Assembly: GCA_001798135.1 (NCBI GenBank)
Contig: MGRJ01000006.1
Span: forward strand, 31,651 to 95,650
Source of the DNA: Deltaproteobacteria bacterium RIFCSPHIGHO2_02_FULL_40_28
GTDB lineage: Bacteria > UBA10199 > 2-12-FULL-40-28
Length of the DNA stretch: 64,000 bases
Reading direction: 5' to 3'
The translations under genes and the position numbers were made by a program. How positions within the stretch are numbered: the first letter of the stretch is position 1; every line of letters starts with the position of its first letter. Shown here one piece after another: positions 11,101 through 18,884 of this stretch. The notes beneath the pieces are model-generated. The model had not been told where the DNA came from and made no database searches. It saw nothing but the letters and a program-made list of their open reading frames with translations.

Positions 11101-12302
11101 AAGAATACAATCAAAACCAGGGAGATATTGTTACCTCTTCTTCTCAAATTAAATCTCTTTTAAAATTAGCAGGAAAAGTTTCTGTCACCGATATTTCTCT
11201 TCTTATTCGTGGAGAATCTGGCACAGGAAAAGAATTATTAGCAAGATTTATCCATCAAAAAAGTACGCGGAGCAAAGGACCTTTTATAACCATCAATTGT
11301 TCGGCGCTTCCAGCCTCATTAATTGAAGCAGAACTTTTTGGCTATAGAACCGGGGCCTTTACAGGAGCTGTGCGTGACAAAAAAGGCTTAATTGAAATGG
11401 CTGATGGGGGCACTTTGTTTTTAGATGAAATTGGTGAGCTTGATGTTGCCCTTCAAGCTAAACTTTTGAGAACGATTCAAGAACGAGAAATCCTTAAGCT
11501 GGGAGACACTAAACCCATGCCCGTTAATATTCGTTTGCTTTGTGCTACCCTTAAAAATCTGAAAGAAGAAATAAAAAAAACAACCTTTCGTGAAGATCTC
11601 TATTACCGTGTGGCAGAAATGGAAATAGTTTTGCCTCCTTTAAGAGAACGAAAAGAAGACATTCCTATTCTTCTTCCTTACTTTGTTAAAAAACACGCCA
11701 AAGCCATGGGGCTTAATAAAGTTCCACAAATTGACAAACGCTTGGTAAAATTTTTTCTGGGTTATTCTTGGCCAGGAAATATTCGCGAGTTTGAAAGCAA
11801 AGTACGCATTGCCTTAGCCTTGTGCAATGGTAAAATTCTAAGCATTCATGATCTTCCACCAGAAGAAAAAGAAAAACTCACACAAAGTAAAAATGATGGC
11901 CCATTTATTTCAATCAACACCACGCAAAAAATAGAAAACATTTCTGACACTTCATGGGAAAAGTTAATTCAAGAAGGCAAAACGTGGCATGAAATTGAAA
12001 CTTTGATCATGGCCAAGGCTCTCATTGATGCTCATTGGAATACAGCCCTGGCTGCAAAAACTTTAAACATGGGGATAGCAACTCTTTACAACCGCATCAG
12101 ACAAGAAAAATTAAAAGACAGAATCGAAGAATTCCAAAAAATTCCCTCCCCACCTCTCAACCATCTCAAAAATTGTAAAAAAGAAGTATTCAAAGCAGCC
12201 CTCACCCTTTCCCAGCTTAAGCCTCACCCCGCTTCTCGTCTTCTCAACGTCTCCCCCGCTATGTTCTACAAGTGGATTAAACCAAAAATCTCCTCATTTT
12301 AA
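8133..12302 (+). CDS. Ser/Thr-kinase, ATPase, TPR, GAF and sigma54-activator fusion protein
   Basis: A 1389-residue cytoplasmic regulator. Residues 1-265 are a Hanks-type kinase: Gly-loop IGCGLTSTIY, catalytic loop HGDLSPAH at 122-129 (the usual Asn is His), DLG for DFG, and GTPEYIAPEK. Residues about 275-480 form a STAND/AAA-type module with P-loop GKKGLGKS (301-308). About 520-780 is TPR-like helix repeats, and 815-965 a GAF sensor domain followed by a coiled coil. Residues about 1005-1245 are the sigma54-interacting AAA+ domain with Walker A GESGTGKE (1027-1034), intact GAFTGA (1074-1079) and LFLDEIGEL. A Fis-type helix-turn-helix lies at about 1302-1327, with about 60 further residues that look like a second HTH. 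The intact GAFTGA indicates real sigma54 activation. Kinase activity is uncertain because of the HGDLSPAH loop. Such fusions are known from myxobacteria and relatives. Confidence 0.93.
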   Translation: MKIGEYIIENEIGCGLTSTIYRATKDNQKLVLKLFNSEISDELKSFLFFEFTLLREVSHPNLVSVVDFGLHPTTNQFFIVEEEIKGDSLCEFFKENKENKSIALFGECLNALHAIHRTGFLHGDLSPAHIRIINQSDGPLVKIIDLGMSHPHLSQQGGTPEYIAPEKITGDGVDFRSDLYSLGVCFYEALTKNNPFLKKSLSETLASQVSVEPKPCIELNPKIPPQLAKVITECLRKNPVDRPPSLAFIQEALGLSAFSADFTKNALIHIKNSWIGREKEKNEAITWAFHAKQGSALVIMGKKGLGKSNLAEEIRLEMAKKGLKVTPYLENISEKETQFVIFNNKRNILPKDLEKFLSFNKTPPPLLILITPDQNDLFNFLKKYSFATTTIQLRPLDRKEIIHLIVLNSGDKNPPASLVDFIFESSQGNPALANDLLRSIAETEHLVDSHGNWNLAPLAEKKLTLEKHLTKSDLLYEKILQSKNKNEKIELFLRLAENKLRTEQTHDITLLFDEIEKQINTLPEKNESLYRQAQLIEKKVWFLLLKNKFNKGAELLKTAQAFLQKSKNKDPLLSLKLSNFKGHIYLHQGELKKAKDLLEKNYKLWKKLPLHQKQRVINNDLALLLVAENDFENAILIHQEMLHFLEEHLPEALLIARIHYALAECHQKQKKLREASQHLLICSDISRSEKLWSLLLRCYNAMGNIEREEGHVSPCLESYEKGYRLSLYLKDTLSGAILSQNAGAVYAEQGNALKAKEYLIRSENLLKQLDTNLPYIKELSTRNSIELTHLEKTSLKKEKPNFMNEKLKAILHINRFLNSEHDPQALLRIILRYALDLSGAESGLILTEKNKNELQVETSLNIEVDDNLTQVSCQTARRVLETGQALKTNNAAEDEAFKNYQSVLLLGLKSISCLPIRAQSKILGVLYLTHRFQKNLFQPETEEILQAFADQAGLALENARLLSEIENQNQKLKNTLSETEEKLELMEENQEYNQNQGDIVTSSSQIKSLLKLAGKVSVTDISLLIRGESGTGKELLARFIHQKSTRSKGPFITINCSALPASLIEAELFGYRTGAFTGAVRDKKGLIEMADGGTLFLDEIGELDVALQAKLLRTIQEREILKLGDTKPMPVNIRLLCATLKNLKEEIKKTTFREDLYYRVAEMEIVLPPLRERKEDIPILLPYFVKKHAKAMGLNKVPQIDKRLVKFFLGYSWPGNIREFESKVRIALALCNGKILSIHDLPPEEKEKLTQSKNDGPFISINTTQKIENISDTSWEKLIQEGKTWHEIETLIMAKALIDAHWNTALAAKTLNMGIATLYNRIRQEKLKDRIEEFQKIPSPPLNHLKNCKKEVFKAALTLSQLKPHPASRLLNVSPAMFYKWIKPKISSF

Positions 12303-12363
12303 AATAATGCATTGCGTTATAAACCTTCCTTGCTTTTTCAAAAAAGCAAAAGAATTTGGTTAC

Positions 12364-12392
12364 TTGACAAGGTTCAATAAAATCAATATTAT
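12364..12392 (+). promoter_or_regulatory. Porin gene promoter
   Basis: TTGACA (12364-12369), a 17-base spacer and TATTAT (12387-12392) make a near-consensus sigma70 promoter about 150 bases before the porin start codon, implying a long leader. Confidence 0.75.
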
Positions 12393-12398
12393 CGCCCC

Positions 12399-12544
12399 AA
12401 CTTCTTTGTTCATCTAAGGCCCCCATAAGGGGGGATTTAGATCTTCGTTAGTGATTTCAATAACTTGGAAACGATCGGGACGTCCGTCGTTTCCAGGGGA
12501 AGGTCTTAGCCGACGAAGAACCATTAAAAAGGAGAGGAACTAAA
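12399..12544 (+). promoter_or_regulatory. Structured 5' leader of the porin gene
   Basis: The predicted leader holds a CCCCC-ATAA-GGGGG hairpin (12420-12434) and a longer hairpin with arms GGAAACGA (12467-12474) and TCGTTTCC (12487-12494). It ends in a strong AAGGAGAGG ribosome site. I could not match it to a known riboswitch. Stabilisation or small-RNA control of an abundant porin message is plausible inference. Confidence 0.45.
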
Positions 12545-13717
12545 ATGAAAAAACACCTGTTAACCGGGTTGTTCGCAGTTATCAGTATGGTAGCTGTGAG
12601 TGCAACCGTTATGGCTAATGGTACACCGGCTCCAGAAGCCGCCGCCGAAGGCGTCGAAATTTCTGGACACGTTACTGTTGTGACCGGCTATCAGCATGAC
12701 GACAAAGATGCCGCCGTTGCTGGTGGAATCAACCTTGGTGGTATGGGAGATGCAATTCTCGCTGCCACTGTCGCTGATGCGGATCATTTCCGCTTCATCG
12801 TTGATGAGGTTGAATTAGATCTCCAAAAAAGCTTTGGAGAAAACATCCGCTTGCGTGCCGACCTTGATTTCAGAGATGCAGCTAACACCAACTGGCGTGC
12901 TGCTGATGTCTTTGATCTCGAGCAGGCCTATGTCACAGCCAATTTGGCTGCTGGCAATGGTATTGAATTCCTGATTGGTAAATTCAATGCCCCTGTTGGT
13001 GTCGATGTGGTTGATCGCCATGAAAACTGGCTGATCTCCTACAACTCTGCTTTCCGTTGGATGACCCCTACTCAGGTCACCGGTGCAAAGTTGTACTACG
13101 CATTCAACGACTTGGTGGATTTCCACTGGGCCGTTGTTAACGACCTCAACTCCAACGGCTTTGCCGCTGATTCTGCAATGCCTTCAACCTTGTTTCGCTT
13201 AGGCTTTAACTGGGGTGAAGAAGGTCGCGAATCCACAGTAGGCATTTCTGGTGGAGCTGGTCCTGAAAACTCCAACGCTTTGGGTGTTTCCCATAATGCT
13301 CATTGGGATTTCTTCGGCGACTTAGACGCAGTAATCGCTCTGTCCGACTCCATCACCTTAGCTGGTGAAGGCGTATGGCGCCAGACCGATTCCGTCACAG
13401 CCGGAAGAAACCAAAAGGCCATCGCCGGTTTTGCAGCTTTAAATTATGCTGCTTCCGACGTTTGGGATGTTACCTTCCGCTTTGATTATCAGTGGGAAAT
13501 CAATCCCGTTACTGGTACAGGCGCTTCAACCACTGGTTCCTTCTGGAACGGTGGATTTGAAGGACAGCTCTGGAGCGGAACTGTTGGCGCAGGGTATGTG
13601 ATTACAGACGGTGCAAAGATGAAGCTAGAATATCGCTTCGACTATGCTAAAACCGCTGGTGCTGCCCTTAATTCAGACTACCACTCTGTGTTAGCTGAAT
13701 TTGCCTATACGTTCTAA
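12545..13717 (+). CDS. Outer-membrane porin-like beta-barrel protein
   Basis: The 390-residue product has a classic signal peptide (MKKHLLTGLFAVISMVAVSA, cleavage near VMA-NG), then alternating beta-strand sequence rich in Gly, Asp and aromatic residues, and ends in a C-terminal Phe (FAYTF), the signal read by the BAM machinery. Segments with ADLDFRDA and LEYRFDYAK resemble phosphate-selective or carbohydrate porins of Proteobacteria; the substrate cannot be told. Its codon use is more GC-rich and regular than neighbouring genes, as expected for a highly expressed gene. It has its own strong promoter, structured leader and terminator. Confidence 0.82.
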   Translation: MKKHLLTGLFAVISMVAVSATVMANGTPAPEAAAEGVEISGHVTVVTGYQHDDKDAAVAGGINLGGMGDAILAATVADADHFRFIVDEVELDLQKSFGENIRLRADLDFRDAANTNWRAADVFDLEQAYVTANLAAGNGIEFLIGKFNAPVGVDVVDRHENWLISYNSAFRWMTPTQVTGAKLYYAFNDLVDFHWAVVNDLNSNGFAADSAMPSTLFRLGFNWGEEGRESTVGISGGAGPENSNALGVSHNAHWDFFGDLDAVIALSDSITLAGEGVWRQTDSVTAGRNQKAIAGFAALNYAASDVWDVTFRFDYQWEINPVTGTGASTTGSFWNGGFEGQLWSGTVGAGYVITDGAKMKLEYRFDYAKTAGAALNSDYHSVLAEFAYTF

Positions 13718-13740
13718 GTCTTACAAAGGCTTGAATTAAA

Positions 13741-13775
13741 AAAACCCCTCTAGTGAAAGCTAGAGGGGTTTTTTA
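13741..13775 (+). terminator. Rho-independent terminator of the porin gene
   Basis: CCCCTCTAG and CTAGAGGGG form a perfect 9-bp stem around a 6-base loop, preceded by A residues and followed by six T residues. The symmetry means it could also work for the opposite strand. Confidence 0.93.
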
Positions 13776-13807
13776 TTGCCTAGACTTCTTAAATCTGTCA
13801 TTTCAAT

Positions 13808-13835
13808 GTAGGGGTGAATGATCATTTACCCCTAC
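13808..13835. repeat. 28-bp palindrome upstream of tmk
   Basis: The arms GTAGGGGTGAATGA and TCATTTACCCCTAC pair almost perfectly. The GTAGGGG...CCCCTAC ends are the same as those of the 59-bp elements at 531 and 43245, so this may be a reduced member of that family. It ends 4 bases before the tmk ATG and replaces the usual ribosome-site region. Confidence 0.65.
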
Positions 13836-13839
13836 TATA

Positions 13840-14481
13840 ATGGCAAAATCTTTATTCATTACATTTGAAGGTATTGAAGGGAGTGGCAAAACAACGCAAA
13901 TTCGCCTCCTCAATGATTGGCTTACCCAAAAAAAAATTAAAACTGTCCTCACACGCGAACCCGGCGGAACCCCTTTGGCTGATAAAATTCGTGAAATTCT
14001 TTTAACACCAGAACATAAACACATCACTCCTCTATGCGAACTTCTTCTCTATACAGCCTCAAGAGCAGAACACATAGCCACGGTTATTAAACCTGCCCTC
14101 CTTCGTCACAAAACTGTTCTTTGCGATCGCTTTATGGATGCAACCCTGGCTTATCAAGGATATGCACGGGGATTCCCTTTAAAAACAATTCATGAACTCA
14201 ATTCTCTTGTTTCCGAAAACATTAAACCTCATTTAACTTTTCTTTTGGATTTAAAAGCAGAGCAAGGATTATTTAGAGCCCTGGGTAGAAACGCGGTTTG
14301 TCTTACTTCCAATAGAGAAGCCAGATTTGAATATGAACCAGAAGTTTTTCATACGAAAGTCCGAGAAGGATATCTTGATTTAGCAAAAAAAGAAGCAAGC
14401 CGTTTTTGTGTACTTGATGCCACTTTAAGTGAGCAGCATATTCATCAACAAATTATCAAACGTCTTGAAAATATATTATGA
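13840..14481 (+). CDS. tmk: Thymidylate kinase
   Basis: Tmk phosphorylates dTMP to dTDP. The 213-residue product has the P-loop FEGIEGSGKTTQI near the N-terminus, the TREPGGTPLADKIRE motif, and DRFMDATLAYQGYARG, close to the family's DRY-x-S-x-AYQG signature. Length is normal. A palindrome abuts the start codon and there is no clear ribosome site. Its last four bases overlap the holB start (ATGA), so tmk and holB are translationally coupled, a common pairing. Confidence 0.95.
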   Translation: MAKSLFITFEGIEGSGKTTQIRLLNDWLTQKKIKTVLTREPGGTPLADKIREILLTPEHKHITPLCELLLYTASRAEHIATVIKPALLRHKTVLCDRFMDATLAYQGYARGFPLKTIHELNSLVSENIKPHLTFLLDLKAEQGLFRALGRNAVCLTSNREARFEYEPEVFHTKVREGYLDLAKKEASRFCVLDATLSEQHIHQQIIKRLENIL

Positions 14482-15266
14482 ATTTTAATTGGCCACTTCT
14501 CCTAGATTTAGCTCATAAAAACACTCTGCCCCATGCCTTTCTTTTTTATGGATTAAAAGGTATTGGAAAAAAAAAGATGGCCTTAGATTTTGTGTCTTGG
14601 CTTTTTTGTAGCGCCTCCCAAAAACAAAACCAAGCTTGTTTAGCATGCCCTTCGTGTAAAAAAATTTTAAATCATAATCATCCTGATTTATTTTTAATTG
14701 ATCCAGAAGATGAAAATATCAAAATCGAAACAATTCGTGAACTCCTTCCCATGCTTGCTTTTAGTCCCTTGGAAGCTTCATTTAAAGTTGTTATCATTAA
14801 CCAGGCTCATCAATTAACAATGGGCGCTGCCAATAGTTTGCTAAAAACCTTAGAAGAACCTCCCAAACAAACTCTTTTTTTTCTGATAGCTCCCAATCTT
14901 TCATTAATGCTTCCTACCATTCGTTCTCGCTGCCAAAAACTTTTCTTCCCGGAAACTCCTCTCAAACAAAATCATCTACAAATGGAAGAATTCGCAAAAG
15001 ATTTAAACGAACTCATCAGGAAAAAAGAAAGCTTTGTTGCACAAAGCACGCTGGCACAAAAATGGAAAGAAAACTCAAATGAACTGCCTCTCTTTTTAGA
15101 AAATCTAAAAGAAAAAATATTTTCTTTGATGATCCAAAAAAAAGATTTTAAATTTTTAACCGCCTTAAATCTCATTCGGGCGGCAGAAATAGCTCTTCAT
15201 CGAAATGTTGGGCCACAAATTACCCTGGAAAATCTTTTCATGGACCTTTTACCCATTCTTCGATAG
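14478..15266 (+). CDS. holB: DNA polymerase III delta' subunit
   Basis: A clamp-loader subunit needed to place the sliding clamp on DNA. The 262-residue product has a degenerate P-loop GLKGIGKKKMA, a zinc module CLACPSCKKI, the sensor region LLKTLEEPP and the clamp-loader SRC motif in TIRSRCQK. It is a little shorter than E. coli delta' and its C-terminal collar is divergent. It lies between tmk and metG, a well-conserved context. Confidence 0.9.
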   Translation: MNFNWPLLLDLAHKNTLPHAFLFYGLKGIGKKKMALDFVSWLFCSASQKQNQACLACPSCKKILNHNHPDLFLIDPEDENIKIETIRELLPMLAFSPLEASFKVVIINQAHQLTMGAANSLLKTLEEPPKQTLFFLIAPNLSLMLPTIRSRCQKLFFPETPLKQNHLQMEEFAKDLNELIRKKESFVAQSTLAQKWKENSNELPLFLENLKEKIFSLMIQKKDFKFLTALNLIRAAEIALHRNVGPQITLENLFMDLLPILR

Positions 15267-15275
15267 GGCACCAAA

Positions 15276-16787
15276 ATGGAAAAATTTTTTATCACTACAG
15301 CTATCGACTACGTTAATAGCATCCCCCATCTAGGAACTGCCTACGAAAAAATTGGAGCCGATATTATCGCCCGCTTCCACCGTTTAAAGGGAGAGCAAGT
15401 TTATTTTCAAATGGGAAACGATGAACATTCCATCAATGTAAAAAACGCCGCAGAAAAAGAGGGATTAAGTCCACAAGAATATTGTGATCAAATGCGACCC
15501 AAATTTGAGGATGTATGGAAAAAATTAAATATCTCCTATGATCAATTTATTCAAACAAGTAATCCCAAACATCATCAAGCGGTTCAAAAATTTTTTGATC
15601 TCATTAACAAAAATGGAGATATTTATGAGGGGGATTACGAAGGCCTCTATTGCGAATCATGCGAAGCTTTTTATACCGAAAAAGATTTAACAGACGGACT
15701 TTGTCCAAATCATAAAACAAAACCATCTACAATTAAGGAAAAAAATTATTTTTTCAAACTTTCAAAATACGAAAAACCTCTCTTGGAATATATTTCTAAA
15801 AATCCAAACTTTATTCTCCCAGAAATGAGAAAAAACGAAATTATAAATGTGATTAAGGGAGGGCTAAAAGATGTAAGTGTTTCCCGCTCTGGGTTTGATT
15901 GGGGAATTAAACTTCCAACTAATCAAAAACATGTTGTGTATGTTTGGTTTGATGCCCTCATTAATTACATTACCTGGATTGGCTTTGCAGATGATGCTGA
16001 AAAATTTTCAAAAATGTGGCCTGCAAGTCTTCATGTTGTTGGGAAAGACATCACCCGCTTTCATTGTGTAATTTGGCCTGCCATGCTGCTCTCTGCGGGT
16101 TTACAACTTCCAGAAACCGTTTTTGGTCACGGCTTTGTGTATTTAAAGGGTGAAAAAATGAGCAAATCTCTAGGCAACGTTGTTACTCCACTTGATGTAG
16201 TTAACCAATATGGTGCCGATGCCTTGCGTTACTACTTGATGCGCACCGCCAGTTTTGGGGATGATAGCAATTTTACCTGGGATGATTTTATCAACCGCTA
16301 CAATAGCGATTTAGCAAACGGATTGGGTAATTTGGTTAGCCGCACTTCAGGAATGATCACGCGTTATTTTGCAGGTAAACTTCCCATCATCACTTTAAGT
16401 GAAAAAGATTTATCTTTAACCAAACGTCATTCGGAAGTTTTTTTACAAGTAGAAAAACTTTTAAATCCCAAAAAATCTGGAGATATTTTATTTCATCGGT
16501 CTCTTGAATCTATTTGGGTTTGGATTTCTGAAATCGATCGCTACATTGATAATGAAGCTCCGTGGACTTTAGCTAAACAAAATAATCAAAAAAGATTAAA
16601 TGAAGTTTTAATCACCATCTCTCAATGTCTTTTTTATCTCTGCCCTCTTTTACAAGCTTTTATTCCTGAAACAGTAGAAAAAATTCGCTCTCTCTATGGA
16701 TTCGAAAATGATTGGAATGACATGAAAGAAATCAATGTAACTAAAGGAGCGGCTTTATTTCCTAGGATAGAAGCACCAAAAACCTAA
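15276..16787 (+). CDS. metG: Methionyl-tRNA synthetase (short form)
   Basis: Charges tRNA-Met. The 503-residue product has the HIGH-like signature IPHLGTAYEKIGADI at the N-terminus, a zinc knuckle CESCEAFY...CPNH (Thermus-type Cys3-His pattern), and the KMSKS-type loop EKMSKSLGNVV. It lacks the C-terminal tRNA-binding/dimerisation domain found in longer MetG proteins. It is third in the tmk-holB-metG operon, and its stop codon overlaps by four bases the stop of the convergent lipoprotein gene. Confidence 0.97.
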   Translation: MEKFFITTAIDYVNSIPHLGTAYEKIGADIIARFHRLKGEQVYFQMGNDEHSINVKNAAEKEGLSPQEYCDQMRPKFEDVWKKLNISYDQFIQTSNPKHHQAVQKFFDLINKNGDIYEGDYEGLYCESCEAFYTEKDLTDGLCPNHKTKPSTIKEKNYFFKLSKYEKPLLEYISKNPNFILPEMRKNEIINVIKGGLKDVSVSRSGFDWGIKLPTNQKHVVYVWFDALINYITWIGFADDAEKFSKMWPASLHVVGKDITRFHCVIWPAMLLSAGLQLPETVFGHGFVYLKGEKMSKSLGNVVTPLDVVNQYGADALRYYLMRTASFGDDSNFTWDDFINRYNSDLANGLGNLVSRTSGMITRYFAGKLPIITLSEKDLSLTKRHSEVFLQVEKLLNPKKSGDILFHRSLESIWVWISEIDRYIDNEAPWTLAKQNNQKRLNEVLITISQCLFYLCPLLQAFIPETVEKIRSLYGFENDWNDMKEINVTKGAALFPRIEAPKT

Positions 16788-17320
16788 CAGCCTGGCGAAC
16801 ACGAAAGTTGATGCACAGCATGACATTCGGAAAAAGGATACCAGTCACAATCTGCATCTGATGTGTTAATCACAACATCGTAACTCATGGTTCCCACCCA
16901 GCCTGTTGTGAGTTGAGAATAAGAATTGATGGTGGCAGTTAAAACAATATTGTTAAAACTTAATTGACACCCAGGACCTATGTAGGTGGTGTTGTCATTG
17001 AGAAGACTCAATCTATTTTCGATATAAGTTCCAGTTAATTGGATTTCTCCATTGATATCAACTGAGGCTGAAGAACCCACCTGATCAAAATCAAATTCGC
17101 TAGAACCTCCCGTAATCATGGTAGACCCACATTCATCTCCAGTGGTTGTTTGTTGAGTACAAGAAAAACATTCTTCATCGAGAGAAAGAGTAGAACTAGA
17201 AGTTGAAGTAGAAGTAGAATCATCGGAATCATCATCATCACCCCCACCTGAACAAGCAGGAGCAAATAGAGAAATCCCTAGTAAAATCAACACTATTAAA
17301 AAGTTTCTACCAAACCCCAT
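16784..17320 (-). CDS. Small acidic lipoprotein, unknown function
   Basis: The 178-residue product starts with a signal peptide (MGFGRNFLIVLILLGISLF) and APACSGGG, probably a lipobox, then a run of Asp, Ser and Thr that forms a flexible linker to about residue 45. The rest is a beta-rich domain with about eight cysteines, including CFSCTQ near residue 53 and a C-terminal CSPGC, so disulfides are likely. No family was recognised. It resembles the lipoproteins at 5583 and 7123 in design. Confidence 0.7.
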   Translation of the reverse strand: MGFGRNFLIVLILLGISLFAPACSGGGDDDDSDDSTSTSTSSSTLSLDEECFSCTQQTTTGDECGSTMITGGSSEFDFDQVGSSASVDINGEIQLTGTYIENRLSLLNDNTTYIGPGCQLSFNNIVLTATINSYSQLTTGWVGTMSYDVVINTSDADCDWYPFSECHAVHQLSCSPGC

Positions 17321-17350
17321 CCCAAATAGGATACCATACTTTGAACTTAA

Positions 17351-18175
17351 ATGAACCTAAAAGATTATCTAGCTGCCTCCCCTCCCATCCTGATGGATGG
17401 GGCTTTTGGGAGTCTTTTACATCTCAAAAAAGGGGGGGAAGTGCGTCCTTCTTTTGAATGGAATACACTTGATCCAGAACTTGTTTCTACCATGCATGCC
17501 CAATATAAAAAAGCAGGGGCTCAAATCATGCAGTCTAACACTTTTGCCTTATCTTCTTGGGCTATCAACCACAATTGGACTACTCAGCAAATTTCAAAAG
17601 AGATTCATCTGGCTGCAAATATCCTTAAAAAAATAAAAGGAGTTTTTTTCGCTGGAAATATTGGCCCATGCAACACAAATTTGCAAAAGGCTTCTGATAT
17701 TTATGCACAACAACTTGAAAGTTTTTATGAAGAAGAGCTTTTTTTAATCATTGTAGAAACAATGCAAACTCAAAAAGAGGTGGAGGCTTTTCTAAAAGCT
17801 TATGAAAAACTCAAAACAGATTCGTCACAGCTGATCATGATGGCAAATGCAAGGACTACAGCTATCCAAATTCTTTCGATCATTCCAGAATCGTGGATAC
17901 TTAGTTTAGGATTTAATTGTGGTAACCATCCCCAAATATTTTTAAATCTTTTGGAACAATTCAAATCAACAAAACCAATCATCGTAAAACCATCCAGGGG
18001 AATTCCTCAAAAAAATGAAAAAGGAGAACTAGTTTATCCCATCAGTGATAAAGAGTGGGTTTTATATGTTGAAAAACTAATAAAGTTTGGAGCAAAATTG
18101 GTTGGAGGATGTTGTGGAACCACACCGGAAACTATAAAAAAACTTAAAGATGCCCTCACCCTCCCCTCTCCCTGA
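17351..18175 (+). CDS. Homocysteine S-methyltransferase family protein
   Basis: The 274-residue product is the Zn-dependent homocysteine methyltransferase barrel: start motif DGAFGSLL, the first zinc cysteine in GFNCGNHP and the paired zinc cysteines in GGCCGTTPETI near the C-terminus. It is a stand-alone domain like MmuM or the N-terminal module of MetH and would make methionine from homocysteine; the methyl donor is not determined. Its last residues (ALTLPSP) come from a CCCTCTCCC repeat that it shares with the convergent comF gene. Confidence 0.85.
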   Translation: MNLKDYLAASPPILMDGAFGSLLHLKKGGEVRPSFEWNTLDPELVSTMHAQYKKAGAQIMQSNTFALSSWAINHNWTTQQISKEIHLAANILKKIKGVFFAGNIGPCNTNLQKASDIYAQQLESFYEEELFLIIVETMQTQKEVEAFLKAYEKLKTDSSQLIMMANARTTAIQILSIIPESWILSLGFNCGNHPQIFLNLLEQFKSTKPIIVKPSRGIPQKNEKGELVYPISDKEWVLYVEKLIKFGAKLVGGCCGTTPETIKKLKDALTLPSP

Positions 18176-18198
18176 GGGAGAGGGGTTGGGGTGAGGGG
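18153..18198. repeat. CCCTCTCCC-type hairpin repeat, copy A
   Basis: Arms CCCCTCTCCC (18163-18172) and GGGAGAGGGG (18176-18185) form a 10-bp hairpin, flanked by CCCTCACC and GGTGAGGG-type outer arms. It supplies the last codons of both convergent genes, the methyltransferase and comF. Related hairpins occur at 45249-45343 and 59836-59887. Confidence 0.8.
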
Positions 18199-18884
18199 GT
18201 CAACACATTCAAACACACTGTATAAGCCATCACCTGTTTGGCTCCCGCTGTTTTCAGTGTTCTAGCAGCTTCTGCCATCGTGGCACCTGTACTTAAAACA
18301 TCATCAATTAAAATAATTTTTTCCCCAACCAAGGATTTTCCTTTCCAAACAAAAATATTTCTTAAATTATGAAGTCGCTCCTGCCTTGAAAGCTCGGTTT
18401 GAGGTTGTGTGGATTTTAATTTGATCAGTCCATCTAGGAGAGGAGTTTTTTTTATTTTTGATATCACGCGAGCCATTTCTAAGCTTTGATTAAAACCTCT
18501 TTTTCGCAAGCGGCTTTTAAAAAGGGGGATGGGAAGAATAAAATTTCCTTCTATGTAAGGATGATATTCACAAAAAAGATTTCCAAAACATAAGGCAAGT
18601 TCCCTCTTCTTTCCAAATTTATAACGAGCAATCAGATCAGAAGCAACCCCCTCGTAGAGAAAAAGAGAGCGATGAAAATCAAAAGTGTTTTTTTTTGGAT
18701 GGGTTAAACACACACTACAAAGTTGTTCACTTAATGGGTAACCACAACGTTCACATTGAGGATGGGGCACAAATAAAATGTCTTTTCTGCAAGAAGCACA
18801 AAACCATTGGGGATAAACACCTTTCTTTTCACACACCACACAAAGGCGAGGTAGGATGGTCTCTAAAAGTAAATCTAAAATCAT
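18156..18884 (-). CDS. comF: ComF-family phosphoribosyltransferase
   Basis: ComF proteins assist DNA uptake or processing during transformation; many non-competent bacteria also have them. The 242-residue product has the N-terminal zinc-finger pairs (CVVC, CASC, CERC, CSVC) and a C-terminal PRPP-binding motif ILIDDVLSTGATMAEA. The last residues (PSPQPLSLRERGG) are encoded by repeat DNA and are probably not part of the ancestral protein. It overlaps the end of gpmI by 4 bases and closes the obgE operon. Confidence 0.88.
   Translation of the reverse strand: MILDLLLETILPRLCVVCEKKGVYPQWFCASCRKDILFVPHPQCERCGYPLSEQLCSVCLTHPKKNTFDFHRSLFLYEGVASDLIARYKFGKKRELALCFGNLFCEYHPYIEGNFILPIPLFKSRLRKRGFNQSLEMARVISKIKKTPLLDGLIKLKSTQPQTELSRQERLHNLRNIFVWKGKSLVGEKIILIDDVLSTGATMAEAARTLKTAGAKQVMAYTVCLNVLTPSPQPLSLRERGG

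Noticed and set aside
12399..12544. c-di-GMP-type or other riboswitch before the porin gene
   Set aside because: Hairpins are present, but the conserved core bases of known classes could not be matched.
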